Positions 34,907 to 45,330 of a DNA stretch of 64,000 nt are shown piece by piece (positions within the stretch are counted from its first letter, which is position 1; every line of letters begins with the position of its first letter). The notes below the pieces were generated by a model. It saw nothing but the letters and a program-made list of their open reading frames with translations, was not told the DNA's origin and did not search any database. This stretch comes from Rapana venosa (taxonomy: Eukaryota > Mollusca > Gastropoda > Neogastropoda > Muricidae). The stretch is from the NCBI GenBank assembly GCA_028751875.1, contig CM054135.1, positions 9,681,946-9,745,945 of the forward strand, given 5' to 3'. Position numbers and translations under genes: made by a program.

Positions 34907-37900
34907 ACACCACACCACACCACACCGCACCACACCACACCACACCACACCACACACACACACACACACACACACACTGATGAACAGTTGCTGTTTTATG
35001 TGCTCTTGCAGTATGAAGCTATGACAGTTTCTTACCCAACTGACAAGAGCAATATGCTGAAAACAATTGACGATGAGGAGAAAGCAGCGGTAAGAAACAG
35101 TGGATTTATTTGTGTGTGTATGTTTTCATGTGTGTGTGTGCTGGTGGGAAGATCTGGTGGTTTGGGGTTTGTTTTTTTTAATTGGTTTTGATTGGATTGA
35201 TATAGCAGAAGAGAGTAAAACTGTGATATTCCAAAAGTTTTCCAGCCACTGTGGTACAGTGGTTAGCACATGAAGTTTCTGGCTGAAAGGTGATGGGTTC
35301 AAATTTCTTAAAGCGGTAGGTTTTTTTTCAGACTATGGCTAGTTTCTACCCTGAGCAAGTTTGCAAGGGGCTTATTGGGAAGATTGGGACCACACAGTCA
35401 CGCCTTCTGAGAGAATACTCTATTGGTCAAATTACATGACTTAACACTGCATGTGTCTATATCTCAGGCCTGATTAATGCCAGAATATAGTATGACATTA
35501 AGTGAAGAATTCAACCCTGTCAAGCAGTCTCAAAGCTGGCGCATTTCCATTGCATCATTATGATATCATCCCCATCATCATTGATGCTCATGCAAAAAAA
35601 AAAAATCCCCCCAAAATCTCTGATTGTATGGCCCATGTTGGCTCTGGTTGCATGGTGATTTCAGTGTCAGCCTTTGTTTCCTGTGCACTTCAATACTCAC
35701 AGTGAGTCGGTGTCAAATCCTTGATGGTCAGAGATTCATAGGAGGTCATGGGGAGGGAGGTTGTCGGGGTCACCACCTCAGGTGGGCATCTTGCTCGGCT
35801 TCTCCACTAAGCTATTATTGTCATCAGCAGGGAGCGTAGTATGTCGTGTCTACTCCTGAATATGTTAGCACTGGAAAGGCACCACTGAGCACCACCAAGG
35901 TGACCCAGCAGCAGTGCAGGGCCCTTCTGGTTGGTGGCCCCAACAGCAGCTGAACATTGAAAGTTCTCTTATGGACTTGTGACCCTGGGGATACCACATG
36001 ACAAGCGTGGGCATGGTTGGGGGTGAATAGATGGGAATGAGCAGTATGGGAACAGTAGGACATGAACATCTACTTAAGATCAGGCAGCAACAAAAGCCCA
36101 TTTATGGCTAGAGTTTTAGATCAGTCTTCGTTATACTATAGGGAAGAGAAAACCCAGTCAAAGCCAGGTATATTATTTATTTGCACATTTTGTCCTGTGG
36201 GGATGCCAGGGGCTTGTCAGTATAAATAGCATCCACATCTACTGGAAATTCTGTGCTAGGAATTCCATCTTTTCTATCCCTCTCTTTCTTTCTTCCTTGT
36301 TTGTTTTCTGCCTGTCACCTCTTTCTTGTCTATTTTCTGCCTTCTTGGTCCATTCTCCTGCCTTTTCTCCAGAAAGACTTAAAAGATAACATTTTATCTC
36401 CATGCCAAATTCGGATGTGCTGGGCTTGACCTATCAGGTGCTTAAAAAAAAATGCAATGGAAAGCGATTTTTGTCATATAACAGTCAACAATAGTTGTCT
36501 GAGCATTTGACGACGACAAAGAAGAATCTGCGTGTTGAAGCCTGAAAAAGCAAAAGAATGTATTAATAAGGACTGTTTATATTCATGATGGAATCTTGCT
36601 GCAGTACATGTGAATCTAACAGATCTGTATTTCATTTGGGCAGACTGAACTGAGCAAGGCCTTTGTGGCAGAAAGGCAGCAGGAAATCGGTGATGCCAAA
36701 CTGCTGGTGAGTTGTCCTTTTTTTTCTCTCTCTCAGTTATATCTCTTGTTGACCGACCTCAAGGGTACAGTGGTAAGAAAGAAGTAGGAGTTTCAAGATC
36801 CCATGAAAGTGGGGGGGAAAAAATATTTTGAACTGTTCATCCAGATGTGAATGAGGTAGAAGTTTTTTGGTGATTTTTTGTTGTTGTTGGTTGTTCATTT
36901 GATTGTTTCATCTGTTGTTATTGTTGTTGTTGGGTGTTTTTTTTAATCAAGAAGGAAAGAAAACAAGCTTTTTTTCCCCTGTTCCTCAGCTAGAGGTTCA
37001 CCAATGGTGAGATTTTTGGATATGCAACTGTTCTTTCCGCCTCACCATTTAGGTAAGGTAGCCGCATTCTGACTGCAGGCATGTTTTTGGGTATCATTTG
37101 TTTGTCTTGATTTGAAGATGGGTATGTTTGTTTGTGTTTACTTTTTTGTTTGTGTGAACTTTTGTTGTTGTTGTTGTATTTTCAAGAGAAATGGGAAGAA
37201 GATGTCATAAATTTTTATATAAAGCAAAAGGATTTGTGTGAATCTCATTTATTCTGTCGGTTATTGGGTTTTATTTCCATAATTTTTAATATGTGTCACC
37301 ATTGTTTCAAATCAATATCCTCGATACAGAAGAAAATGCATTCCCCTAAAGATACACATATATTATGTATGATCACAGTATCTGAGTATGTTCAGCTGTC
37401 CAAGATCAACACAGAGAAAAAAATGCATTCCTCTAAAGACGTATCTGTGATCACTGTGAATTGAGCTATTCAAGATAGACACAGAAAAAAATACATTCTG
37501 GTAAAGACATATCTAACCTCTGATGACTGTGTATTGAGCTATCCAAGATTGACTCAGAAAAAAATGCATTCTGGTAAAGACATATCTAACCTCTGATGAC
37601 TGTGTATTGAGCTATCCAAGATTGACTCAGAAAAAAATGCATTCCCACAAAGACTTTTTGGGTTTTTAAAAAAAAATTCAGATTGTCCATTTTTTCATTG
37701 TGCAACTCCAAAGTGATAAAATCACATCCGTAGGCTAAGGAGTACTGAAGTGGGAATCTTTGCTTTTCTATTGTTGTTGTGATGAAATCCCACAAAGACA
37801 TATCTAATCTTTGATCACTGCATGTTCAGCTGTCCAAACTGACATAGAAAGAAAAAAATGCATTCCCCCAAATACATATAGATCTCTGATCACTCACTGT

Positions 37901-39822
37901 GTGTTCAGCTGTCCAAAACTGAGACAGAAAAAAAAGCATTTCCCCTAAAGACATATGTAATCAACGACCGCTTGCTGTGTCCTGTGTTCAGCTGTCCAAA
38001 ACTGACACAGAAAAAAAGCATTTCCCCTAAAGACATATCTAATCAACAATCACATTTCCCCTAAAGACATATGTAATCAACGATCACATTTCCCCTAAAG
38101 ACATATGTAATCAACGATCGCTTGCTGTATCCTGTGTTCAGCTGTCCAAGATCGACACAGAAAAAAAAGCATTTCCCCTAAAGATATATGTAATCAACGA
38201 TCGCATTCCCCCTAAAGACATAGGTAATCAACGATCACATTTCCCCTAAAGACATAGGTAATCAACGATCGCATTCCCCCTAAAGACATAGGTAATCAAC
38301 GATCACATTTCCCCTAAAGACCTATGTAATCATCGACCACATTTCCCCTAAAGACATATGTAATCAGCGACCGCTTGCTGTGTCCTGTGTTCAGCTGTCC
38401 AAAACTGACACAGAAAAAAAAATCATTTCCCCTAAAGACATATGTAATCAACGATCGCATTTCCCTAAAGACATATGTAATCAACGACCGCATTTCCCCT
38501 AAAGACATATGTAATCAACGACCGCATTTCCCCTAAAGACATGTGTAATCAACGACCACATTTCCCCTAAAGACATATGTAATCAACGACCGCATTTCCC
38601 CTAAAGACATATGCAATCAACGACCCCATTTCCCCTAAAGACATATGCAATCAACGACCACATTTACCCTAAAGACATATGTAATCAACGACCACATTTC
38701 CCCTAAACTAAAGACATGTAATCAGCGACTGCTTGCTGTGTCCTGTGTTCAGCTGTCCAAGATCGACACAGAAAAAAAGCATTTCCCCTAAAGACATATG
38801 TAATCAACAATCACATTTCCCCTAAAGACATATGTAATCAACGATCGCATTTCCCCTAAAGACCTATGTAATCAACGATCGCTTGCTGTATCCTGTGTTC
38901 AGCTGTCCAAGACTGACACAGAAAAAAAAGCATTTCCCCTAAAGATATATGTAATCAACGATCGCATTCCCCCTAAAGACATAGGTAATCAACGATCACA
39001 TTTCCCCTAAAGACATAGGTAATCAACGATCGCATTCCCCCTAAAGACATAGGTAATCAACGATCACATTTCCCCTAAAGACCTATGTAATCATCGACCA
39101 CATTTCCCCTAAAGACATATGTAATCAGCGACCGCTTGCTGTGTCCTGTGTTCAGCTGTCCAAAACTGACACAGAAAAAAAAATCATTTCCCCTAAAGAC
39201 ATATGTAATCAACGATCGCATTTCCCCTAAAGACATATGTAATCAACGACCGCATTTCCCCTAAAGACATATGTAATCAACGACCGCATTTCCCCTAAAG
39301 ACATGTGTAATCAACGACCACATTTCCCCTAAAGACATATGTAATCAACGACCGCATTTCCCCTAAAGACATATGCAATCAACGACCCCATTTCCCCTAA
39401 AGACATATGCAATCAACGACCACATTTACCCTAAAGACATATGTAATCAACGACCACATTTCCCCTAAACTAAAGACATGTAATCAGCGACTGCTTGCTG
39501 TGTCCTGTGTTCAGCTGTCCAAGATCGACACAGAAAAAAAGCATTTCCCCTAAAGACATATGTAATCAACAATCACATTTCCCCTAAAGACATATGTAAT
39601 CAACGATCGCATTTCCCCTAAAGACCTATGTAATCAACATCACTTGCTGTGTCCTGTGTTCAGCTGTCCAAGATCGACAGCCTACCCAAGGCGGACGCCA
39701 TGACCATGGAGATGTACGCCTACTACTTCCCCGACCTGGCTCTGGACCCAGTCAAGCGGCCCACCTTCTGGCCTCACACGCCCAGCATGCAGCCCGGCCA
39801 CAAAGACTGCCACAACATCTGA
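32694..39822 (+). CDS. ATP5PD: ATP synthase subunit d, mitochondrial (five coding exons)
   Basis: This is a peripheral-stalk subunit of mitochondrial F1Fo ATP synthase; the stalk holds F1 still against the rotor at the inner membrane. Exons are 32694-32814, 34112-34208, 35012-35089, 36644-36706 and 39664-39822; all introns are GT-AG with matching phases. With one missing base restored in exon 1 the product is 172 residues (human about 161, fly about 178). The N-terminus MAAKRIARSAVDW, then PKIDFAFYKARL (about residues 49-60), MTMEMYAYYFPDLALDP and TFWPHTP match the family, closest in pattern to insect subunit d. No cleavable presequence is evident, as usual for this subunit. Intron 4 holds an unusual minisatellite. 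Confidence 0.96.
32940..33025. repeat. Poly-C, poly-A and TA tracts
   Basis: A C run at about 32955-32984 followed by A runs and a short TA tract, in ATP5PD intron 1. Confidence 0.85.
33352..33625. repeat. Imperfect (CA)n / (CACT)n region
   Basis: ACACAC blocks with CTCA and CAGT interruptions in ATP5PD intron 1. A smaller CA cluster lies at about 33765-33840. Confidence 0.88.
34112..34208 (+). CDS. ATP5PD: ATP5PD coding exon 2
   Basis: 97 bases: it completes K41, then VHQFPEELPKIDFAFYKARL and PNPALADQFQKA (residues 42-73). The acceptor is tctttccag and the donor GTAAGT. Confidence 0.96.
34877..34977. repeat. (CA)n and (CACAC)n tract next to exon 3
   Basis: A CA dinucleotide tract, then CACAC pentamers, then CA again, ending about 34 bases before the exon 3 acceptor of ATP5PD. 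Confidence 0.93.
35012..35089 (+). CDS. ATP5PD: ATP5PD coding exon 3
   Basis: 78 bases: YEAMTVSYPTDKSNMLKTID and DEEKAA (residues 74-99). The acceptor is gctcttgcag and the donor GTAAGA. It matches the family pattern YEALKVPYPQDK....D.E. Confidence 0.96.
35243..35480 (+). mobile_element. tRNA-headed SINE, another head type (H)
   Basis: Head 'ggtacagtggttagcacatg' (A box) and, 42 bases on, 'gatgggttcaaatttc' (B box). The body ('gggaagattgggaccac') is not seen elsewhere in the window. It lies in ATP5PD intron 3. Confidence 0.6.
36185..36532 (-). mobile_element. Dispersed repeat family D, copy 3
   Basis: The reverse complement of the D landmarks is present: 'ccagtagatgtggatgct', 'attcctagcacagaat', 'ggcaggagaatggacc' and 'cagacaactattgttgac', ending in 'ttcttctttgtcgtcgtc'. 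It sits about 110 bp upstream of ATP5PD exon 4. Confidence 0.82.
36644..36706 (+). CDS. ATP5PD: ATP5PD coding exon 4
   Basis: 63 bases: TELSKAFVAERQQEIGDAKL plus L (residues 100-120). The acceptor is atttgggcag and the donor GTGAGT. Its helical, charged composition fits the coiled region of subunit d. Confidence 0.94.
36985..37085 (-). mobile_element. Module E fragment
   Basis: Minus strand: 'cagtcagaatgcggctac', 'ctcaccattggtgaacctc' and 'tagctgaggaacagg'. It lies just before the intron 4 minisatellite of ATP5PD. Confidence 0.7.
37310..39643 (+). repeat. Minisatellite carrying copies of the ATP5PD exon 5 acceptor
   Basis: There are two interleaved unit types. The short unit is about 34 bases: catttcccctaaagacatat followed by gtaatcaacgaccg. 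The long unit adds cttgctgtgtcctgtgttca followed by gctgtccaagatcgacac and an A run. Copies of 'ttcag/ctgtccaa' have their AG ending at 37395, 37829, 37908, 37991, 38141, 38394, 38752, 38902, 39155 and 39514; the real exon 5 acceptor ends at 39663. From 38141 on, units form a 761-762 bp higher-order repeat. Units before 37800 are shorter and more diverged, and a foreign piece interrupts at about 37655-37790. Confidence 0.95.
37655..37790 (+). repeat. Dispersed repeat G inside the array
   Basis: Contains 'tttttcattgtgcaact', 'taggctaaggagtactgaag' and 'tgggaatctttgcttttc'. The same string order occurs at about 50775-50885 (ttttccattgtgcaact, taggcaaggagtactgaag, tgggaatttttgctttcc). It lies between array units and is presumably an inserted mobile sequence. 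Confidence 0.75.
39664..39822 (+). CDS. ATP5PD: ATP5PD coding exon 5 (last)
   Basis: Codes for LSKIDSLPKADAMTMEMYAY, YFPDLALDPVKRP, TFWPHTPSMQPGHKD and CHNI, with TGA at 39820-39822 (residues 121-172). The acceptor tgtgttcag and the first 18 exon bases are copied in the array upstream. The exon is GC-rich with strong coding bias (ccc, ggc, gac), unlike the array. Confidence 0.97.
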   Translation: MSKIDSLPKADAMTMEMYAYYFPDLALDPVKRPTFWPHTPSMQPGHKDCHNI

Positions 39823-40100
39823 TACCCTTCCTTCCTTCCTTCCTGTTGTAGAGCCTAGGAGACATTGGAACACAGTAGAGAGCATAAGCGTTCTTTGATC
39901 AGAAGGACCGGTTGTGTTACACAAAAAAGAAACTTAAGTATAATCTGGCAGATTAGTGAGACGTGTTTTATTTTTAAAACTTTTTTTCTCAAAATCTGTG
40001 GTTAAAAGTTTGTTTTGACCAACTTACTGTTTTAGATTATATGATGTGATTGTGTGTATGAGCTTAAAGTGTTTTGATGTTGAAAGTAAGTTAAAAGTTG

Positions 40101-40106
40101 AATAAA
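40101..40106 (+). promoter_or_regulatory. ATP5PD: ATP5PD polyadenylation signal
   Basis: AATAAA 278 bases after the stop codon, followed by a GU-rich stretch (gtgtgactggtgttagtgttgg) from about 40133. This gives a 3' UTR of about 0.3 kb, from 39823 to near 40125. Confidence 0.75.
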
Positions 40107-40109
40107 ATC

Positions 40110-41015
40110 GTAAACTGATATTCAGAAGACACTGTGTGACTGGTGTTAGTGTTGGTGTGTGAGAGAGAGTTTGTGAGTAACTGCATACAAGCATGTGTGT
40201 GTTTGGAGAGGAGATGCAACCCTTTTGTTCACAGTGACGAGAAAAATCTGATAGTTCAGTTTAGATGCATGTAGATCATAAGCATGTACTCCTTCATTGG
40301 ATGTTGATGTTGATATGCATACAGCCCAAGTGACCACAGAGGCATAGTAAGGTGAGCAACCATTGTATTGAGTACCACCTATACTCATGCTGGGTTTCTG
40401 TGTAGAAATGGACTCATACACAAAGGTCTCACTCCACCATTGATGAACCTCAGAGCTCTAGCCAAGGAACAAGGAGAAAAACAGAGTTCCAATCGAGGCT
40501 CAAAAAACACAAGACTGAGTGTTCACTACTGTCATATATGTAAAATACTGACTGAGTTAACACAAGAAGAAAGTTGTTAGATTAGTAATGATACAACATC
40601 TGACAAGCTGCTTTATGCTTTTCTGTCTCCATGACCATCAGATCACAAGTAAGAAGATGCTCTGACCACTCAGCTATCCTGTCCCTGGCTGTATTACTGC
40701 TTGACCACCAAGCCACTGATGTTGATGTCCAGGGCAATGGTTCGTCCTGATTTCCACTTGGACTTGTTACCTTACCGTCTGCTTTAGCTTCAGCCTTTGG
40801 TGTTCCAGACCATATTAGCGCCATCAGTCCAGCCATAAGACAGAAGTCTGGTGTCTTCATCACCACCTCAGTCAATCCCCACACTCACACATACCCGCAT
40901 GCACATACAAAGTGCATGCACACACACACACACACCTTGATGTAAAAATTTATACTTTCTTTTATGTCATATAAAGGACGGAGGCTAAAGCCAAGTGATG
41001 AAGACCATTCAGCTT
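40110..41015. other. Intergenic, SINE shreds only
   Basis: A plus-strand module E end lies at about 40400-40475 (gatgaacctcagagctctag). A minus-strand SINE A head lies at about 40630-40690 (gggacaggatagctgagtgg). No gene is seen; the 100-codon minus-strand frame at 40582-40884 runs through that SINE. Confidence 0.6.
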
Positions 41016-41019
41016 CAAC

Positions 41020-41345
41020 CCAGAGAGTCGATAAAGTCATGGGTTTAAAACTTGACGGCATCTGGCAAATTTATGGTGGGGATTTTTACGATCTCCCAGG
41101 TCAACTTCAAGTGCAGTTCTGCCAGTGCCTTAATTCCTTTTGTGTATATATGCATGCAGAAGATCAAATATCACGTTAAAGATCCTGTAATTCATGTCAG
41201 GGTTGGGTGAGTTTTGGGAACATAACACATACCTAGCATATATCCCTGAAGTTGAAATGTGGCTACCTTAAATGGTGGGCAAAAGCAGTCACATACGTAA
41301 AATCATACCTTTGGTGAACCTCAGAGCTCTAGCCAAGGAATGGGA
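41020..41345 (+). mobile_element. Family F SINE with module E tail
   Basis: Landmarks 'gacggcatctggcaaattta', 'tacgatctcccaggtcaac', 'tcaagtgcagttctgcc' and 'catgcagaagatcaaatatc', then the E tail 'aatgtggctaccttaaatgg' and 'cctcagagctctagcc'. It matches 59835-60205 on the other strand and shows that F also uses tail E. Confidence 0.78.
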
Positions 41346-41689
41346 AAAAAACCCAACAACATATAAAGACTCCTGGAATATAAAACCAATGAAATGCAAA
41401 ATAAGATGGGCATGCATACTCATGTGTGCATTGTCTGAAGTTTGCTTGCATGAAGACAATGTGCAAGTATGCTCATGCATATACAAAAGATATAACTTCA
41501 CCAATCCTGTAGTCTAGTAGATTGTAGGAACACCACTGAAGATTTTGCAACCAGCTTCCTCCACTCATCATGGTTTTCAGCTTTTCATAGCAAGTTGTTC
41601 CACTCAAGGCCAGTCCACACACAACATGCATATTATCATTCCCAGACCTACGATTGGAGCTTGATTGAGGCATGATGTTGTCAACCAGT

Positions 41690-42085
41690 GCAATCTTGAG
41701 TCACTGTGTGCCTTGCCCAAGTATCCGCCAATAGTCTTTCAGATGAGACAATAAGCAGAGGTCCCATGTGAAGCACATTTAGCACATGTAAAAGAACCTA
41801 TAGCAACAAGAGAGTTGTTTCTGCAGGAAAAAGCAACTGTCTTGGAGAAACAGAAACATCTGTAGACAGGAAAAAATTCCAACCAAAAGAGAGAAAGAAA
41901 AAAATGGAGACAGCTGCTTTTGTGGCAATGTGCTCTCGCTCCGTCAAGAGCAGCATGCATTTCACTCAGAGAAATCTGCCTGGATTGAAAGGTGTGCAAT
42001 ACAATAACACAATACAATACCATACAATAGTACAATACAATGCAATCCAGGCCAATACACTGCAATACAGTACAATACAGTACAA
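41690..42085 (+). mobile_element. SINE family B copy
   Basis: Core 'CTTTCAGATGAGACAATAAG' at about 41737, then 'gtaaaagaacctatagcaac', 'gtttctgcaggaaaaagc', 'ctgtagacaggaaaaaatt', 'gtggcaatgtgctctcgc' and 'cagagaaatctgcctgg'. It ends in a long 'caatacaataca' tail. Confidence 0.82.
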
Positions 42086-42280
42086 TTAAAAAGATGCTAC
42101 ATTTTAGGATAGTTTTTACCTCAACAGATCATGCCTCTGTCTTTCTAAAAACTTGGCACACACATACATGGTAGAGTATAATGGAATGTTCATCAATGAT
42201 CATTAACATCCTTTTCAGAGAATTGACACAAAATTGTCCAATATTCAGCTTATCTATCAGTGTTACAGAGCTCACATGAT

Positions 42281-42670
42281 CAGTGGTCTAGAGGTAATGC
42301 ATCTGCCTAGACAGCAAAAACTGTTGGTTTGAGCTCAAATTTGTCTCCCATCCGTTATACTTTGAGTGGTGGTCTGGGTGCTAGTCTTTCAGATAAAATG
42401 ATAAACCATGCTCCCGTGTGCAACATGTATGCAGTGCATGTAAAAGAACCCATGGCCCTGTCAACTAGAGCATTGTTCCTGGCAAAATGGTGTAGAAAAA
42501 AAGCCACTGATAAGAAAACATACACATGCAGACAGGAAAAGAAAGAAAAATGGTGGCACTGCGCCTGTGGTGATGTGTTCTCCTGGGCGGGAAGGGGAGA
42601 GGGGAAAAGCATCCCAAATATCATGCAGAGAAATCTGCCGCAACTTAAAGTGGTATTCATTTCAATTCAA
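42281..42670 (+). mobile_element. SINE family B copy, with head
   Basis: Head 'gtggtctagaggtaatgcat' and 'ctgcctagacagc', B-box-like 'gttggtttgagctcaa'. Then 'gagtggtggtctgggtgc', core 'cagataaaatgataaacc', 'gtaaaagaacccatgg', 'catgcagacaggaaaaga' and 'atgcagagaaatctgccg', with an 'attcaattcaa' tail. It is the most complete B copy. Confidence 0.85.
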
Positions 42671-43007
42671 GTCCATCTTTTCTCTAAAACAAGATCTCCC
42701 TGAAGACACACACACACCATCTCGCATGCAAAATAAATAAATAAATAAATTCATCCATCTTTTTGTTTTACAGAAGAGAAGGCCATGCATGACCAGTGGT
42801 ATGGATGATAACACATCCCTAGCATGCAATCTTGCAACTTAGAGACTATGGGCTCCTCCTCTAACTACAAGATCAACTAACCACAGACAGTCCACATGCC
42901 TGCAAACTTCAGTGCTGTGCCCCTGATGACTTCTTAAGGAGTTAAGTGAAAAAGTCATGTCAAGTTATTTAATTTAACACAATATTTGACATGATCTTTA
43001 TTCTTCA

Positions 43008-43260
43008 TCTTTTTCATCAAACGCTCAGACAGCAACTACTGTTGTCTGTTTTAAGAGAAAATTATTATTGTTTAAGTCTTTCTGGTAAAAAGGCAGGAGA
43101 ATGGACCAAGAAAGCAGAAAATAGACAAGGAACAAGGCAGAAACAAAGAGAGTGATAGAAAAGAGGAAATTTCTAGCACAGAATTTCCATAATGTGGAGA
43201 TGCTATTTATACAAACAGCTCCCCCCTGCCCCATCCCCATGGGGTAAACATCTTTATGAA
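43008..43260 (+). mobile_element. Dispersed repeat family D, copy 4
   Basis: 'tcaaacgctcagacagcaac', 'tgttgtctgttttaag', 'aaaaaggcaggagaatgg' and 'tttctagcacagaattt' in the D order, with an internal deletion relative to 14750-15080. A minus-strand A-type tail (gaggataatgactaacc, ttttttacatccagcc) follows at about 43300-43385. Confidence 0.82.
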
Positions 43261-43587
43261 ATCACACCCATGTGTGCACTTGCTATCACATCAAATCAAA
43301 TCATTTTATTTTATTTTGAGGATAATGACTAACCACTCATGTGGGGTTGGGTTTTTTGATGTGTTTTTTACATCCAGCCCCCCACTCTTATCAGGGATAA
43401 TATGATAGAAGAACCCCAAAACAACACCAAATAAATACAAAGAACAAAACAAAACAAAAAACCCCAAACTAACATCCCCCCCCCCCCCCCTCCACAAAAA
43501 AAAATAAGACAAGATGACCACCACCAAAAAACAAAAATACAATCAAACAGAAGAATTAACATCAGCCATGTTTTGTGTGTGGTGGAT

Positions 43588-43628
<41 letters not shown>

Positions 43629-43892
43629 AGCAAACAAAAAAGTGCAGAAACAATAGCAACAACACAAGTGTGTGTGTGTGTTGTGTGTGTGTGTGTGTGT
43701 GTGTTGTGTGTGTGTGTGTGTGTGTGTGTGTCTTTTCTAGAATAAAATAAGAGCTCTATTGGTATGTCACTTTTCCTGTGGAATATGTGCTTTGTTAAGT
43801 CCATTCATGCTGCTTCCCCCTCATACTTTTATCAGGAGATGGACTATGTGTTGCATACTCTTCAGTTATTCATTCATGAATAAAGGGTTGAA

Positions 43893-43936
<44 letters not shown>
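43588..43936. repeat. 40-base G run and (GT)n tracts
   Basis: A G run at 43588-43627, GT with GTTGT breaks at about 43669-43732 and a GT run at 43893-43936. Poly-glycine and cysteine/valine frames over them are artefacts. Confidence 0.92.
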
Positions 43937-43937
<1 letters not shown>

Positions 43938-44197
43938 CATGCAAAAGCAACAAAGGCTATTCTTCTGTTCTTTCCGTAGCGAAACAAACAGACTTGAGCT
44001 TACTTCAACACAAAAAATCTAGACCCAGAACACTCATCGCTATTTATAACGTGTGTATTTCATTGTTGACTCGGCAGCTTCTGCAGCAAAACAATCGATA
44101 TGGAAAACCACACACAAACACAAAATATACACTAGGCCTAGCTGATAACCCACAAGCTATTGGATTATAATAATAAATTTTAGACCACTTCTCAGCG

Positions 44198-44308
44198 GCT
44201 CCGGTAGCACAATCGGTTAGTGCGCCGTACTTATAGACAGTACAGACTCCACCGTCTCTGGCGGAACGAGGTATGCGGAGGTTGTGAGTTCGAGCCTCAC
44301 CCGGAGCA
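44198..44308 (+). tRNA. trnI-UAU: tRNA-Ile (anticodon UAU) with 37-nt intron
   Basis: The acceptor stem GCTCCGG pairs with CCGGAGC, discriminator A. The D stem is GCAC/GTGC with AATCGGTTA in the loop. The anticodon stem CCGTA pairs with TGCGG and the loop is CTTATAA with anticodon TAT. The T arm contains GTGAG-TTCGAGC-CTCAC. The intron is 44236-44272, at the canonical place one base past the anticodon. T runs from 44313 act as the polymerase III terminator. Intron-bearing tRNA-Ile(UAU) genes are widespread in animals. It is intact, with no mismatch in any stem except the tolerated T-G pair in the anticodon stem. Confidence 0.94.
44236..44272 (+). other. tRNA-Ile(UAU) intron
   Basis: 37 bases starting gacagtacagactcc and ending gaacgaggt. 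It can form a small internal hairpin (tccacc with ggcgga). It must be removed by the tRNA splicing endonuclease to give a 74-nt tRNA body. Confidence 0.85.
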
Positions 44309-44312
44309 GCAC

Positions 44313-44322
44313 TTTTTTTTTT
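44313..44322 (+). terminator. RNA polymerase III terminator of the tRNA gene
   Basis: An uninterrupted T run beginning four bases past the discriminator base of the tRNA. Confidence 0.85.
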
Positions 44323-44759
44323 CTTTTTTCCTCCCTTCTGGCTCCTTTTTTTTACAATTTAATTTCTCTCAGGAAGTACAAGCATGTTTGCCGAATATGG
44401 TTTTAATTTTTTTTTTAATATATTGTGCTAGTGTTTTTGCTACAGCTGACAATATTTTTGGTTGTTGTTCCACATGCCTATTATCTATACATGGAACACT
44501 GGATTAGTTTCCGAGTAACATCTGCTTGAAATAAAGAACAAGCTATCAAAACTCAGTCATAATAAAATTAAAGGAACGAGGACCTTATGGTTTTCGTGAT
44601 AAAGTATTAAGTGGATTTTATAGAGATTTTTGTCTGTCCCCGTGTTTTGTTGGTTGGTTCAGTGTTTAACACATTCAAAGAAACTGGTGTAGGCCTAATC
44701 TCAAAATGATCGGGAAACAGATGAAATGACAGCTGAATTTTTCAAACTGAGATGGATTC

Positions 44760-45330
44760 AAGTCAAGTCAAGTCAAGTCAAAAACACTTAAATCATCCCA
44801 TGAAGGGCAATTACAATACTGACAGGCACATTGATACGTATAATCATCTCAAAAGACACAAGAAAAATACATTTCAAATTGTTATGAACATTCCAAGATA
44901 GCTTTAAAAAAAAATCAACACACACACACACAAATCCAGGCGCGCGCGCACACACACACACGCATGGCGTACGCACGCTCACACACACGCTCACACACCA
45001 CACACACACACACACAACACACACACACACACACACAGTCATACCCACACTCACCAATGTAGGAATACAATGTTGTAAAAACCATTGATTGGAAAAGACA
45101 TATAAACTTATTATTTACGCGTGCACGCAGCGCGCACTCACACACGCACGCACACGTGCGCACACCCATACACATGTGCGCGTGTGTGTGCGCGCACGCA
45201 CGCACGCGCGCATGTGTGTACGAGTGTGTGTGTGTGTGTGTGTGTGTGTGGTGTGAGTGCGTGCGTGCGTGCGTGTGTATAATTATGTGTGTGTGTGTGT
45301 GCGCGTGTATATGTGTGTGTAATTTGTATA
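44760..45330. repeat. CAAGT repeat, then CA and GT/GC-alternating tracts
   Basis: A short (caagt)n run at about 44760-44780, which on the minus strand looks like a retroposon tail (gacttgacttgactt). CA blocks follow at about 44919-45036, and CA/CG then GT/GC alternation at about 45131-45310. Confidence 0.85.

Noticed and set aside
37310..39643. CRISPR-like look of regular 34-bp repeats
   Set aside because: The units are contiguous or alternate with another repeated unit, not with unique spacers, and they lie in an intron of an animal gene.
36645..39663. Decoy acceptors plus 'acatat/gtaatc' as real cassette exons
   Set aside because: The donor match is weak and there is no transcript evidence; reported only as something to test.
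40582..40884. Minus-strand 100-codon frame
   Set aside because: Part of it reads through a SINE A head (gggacaggatagctgagtgg); no protein family match was recognised.
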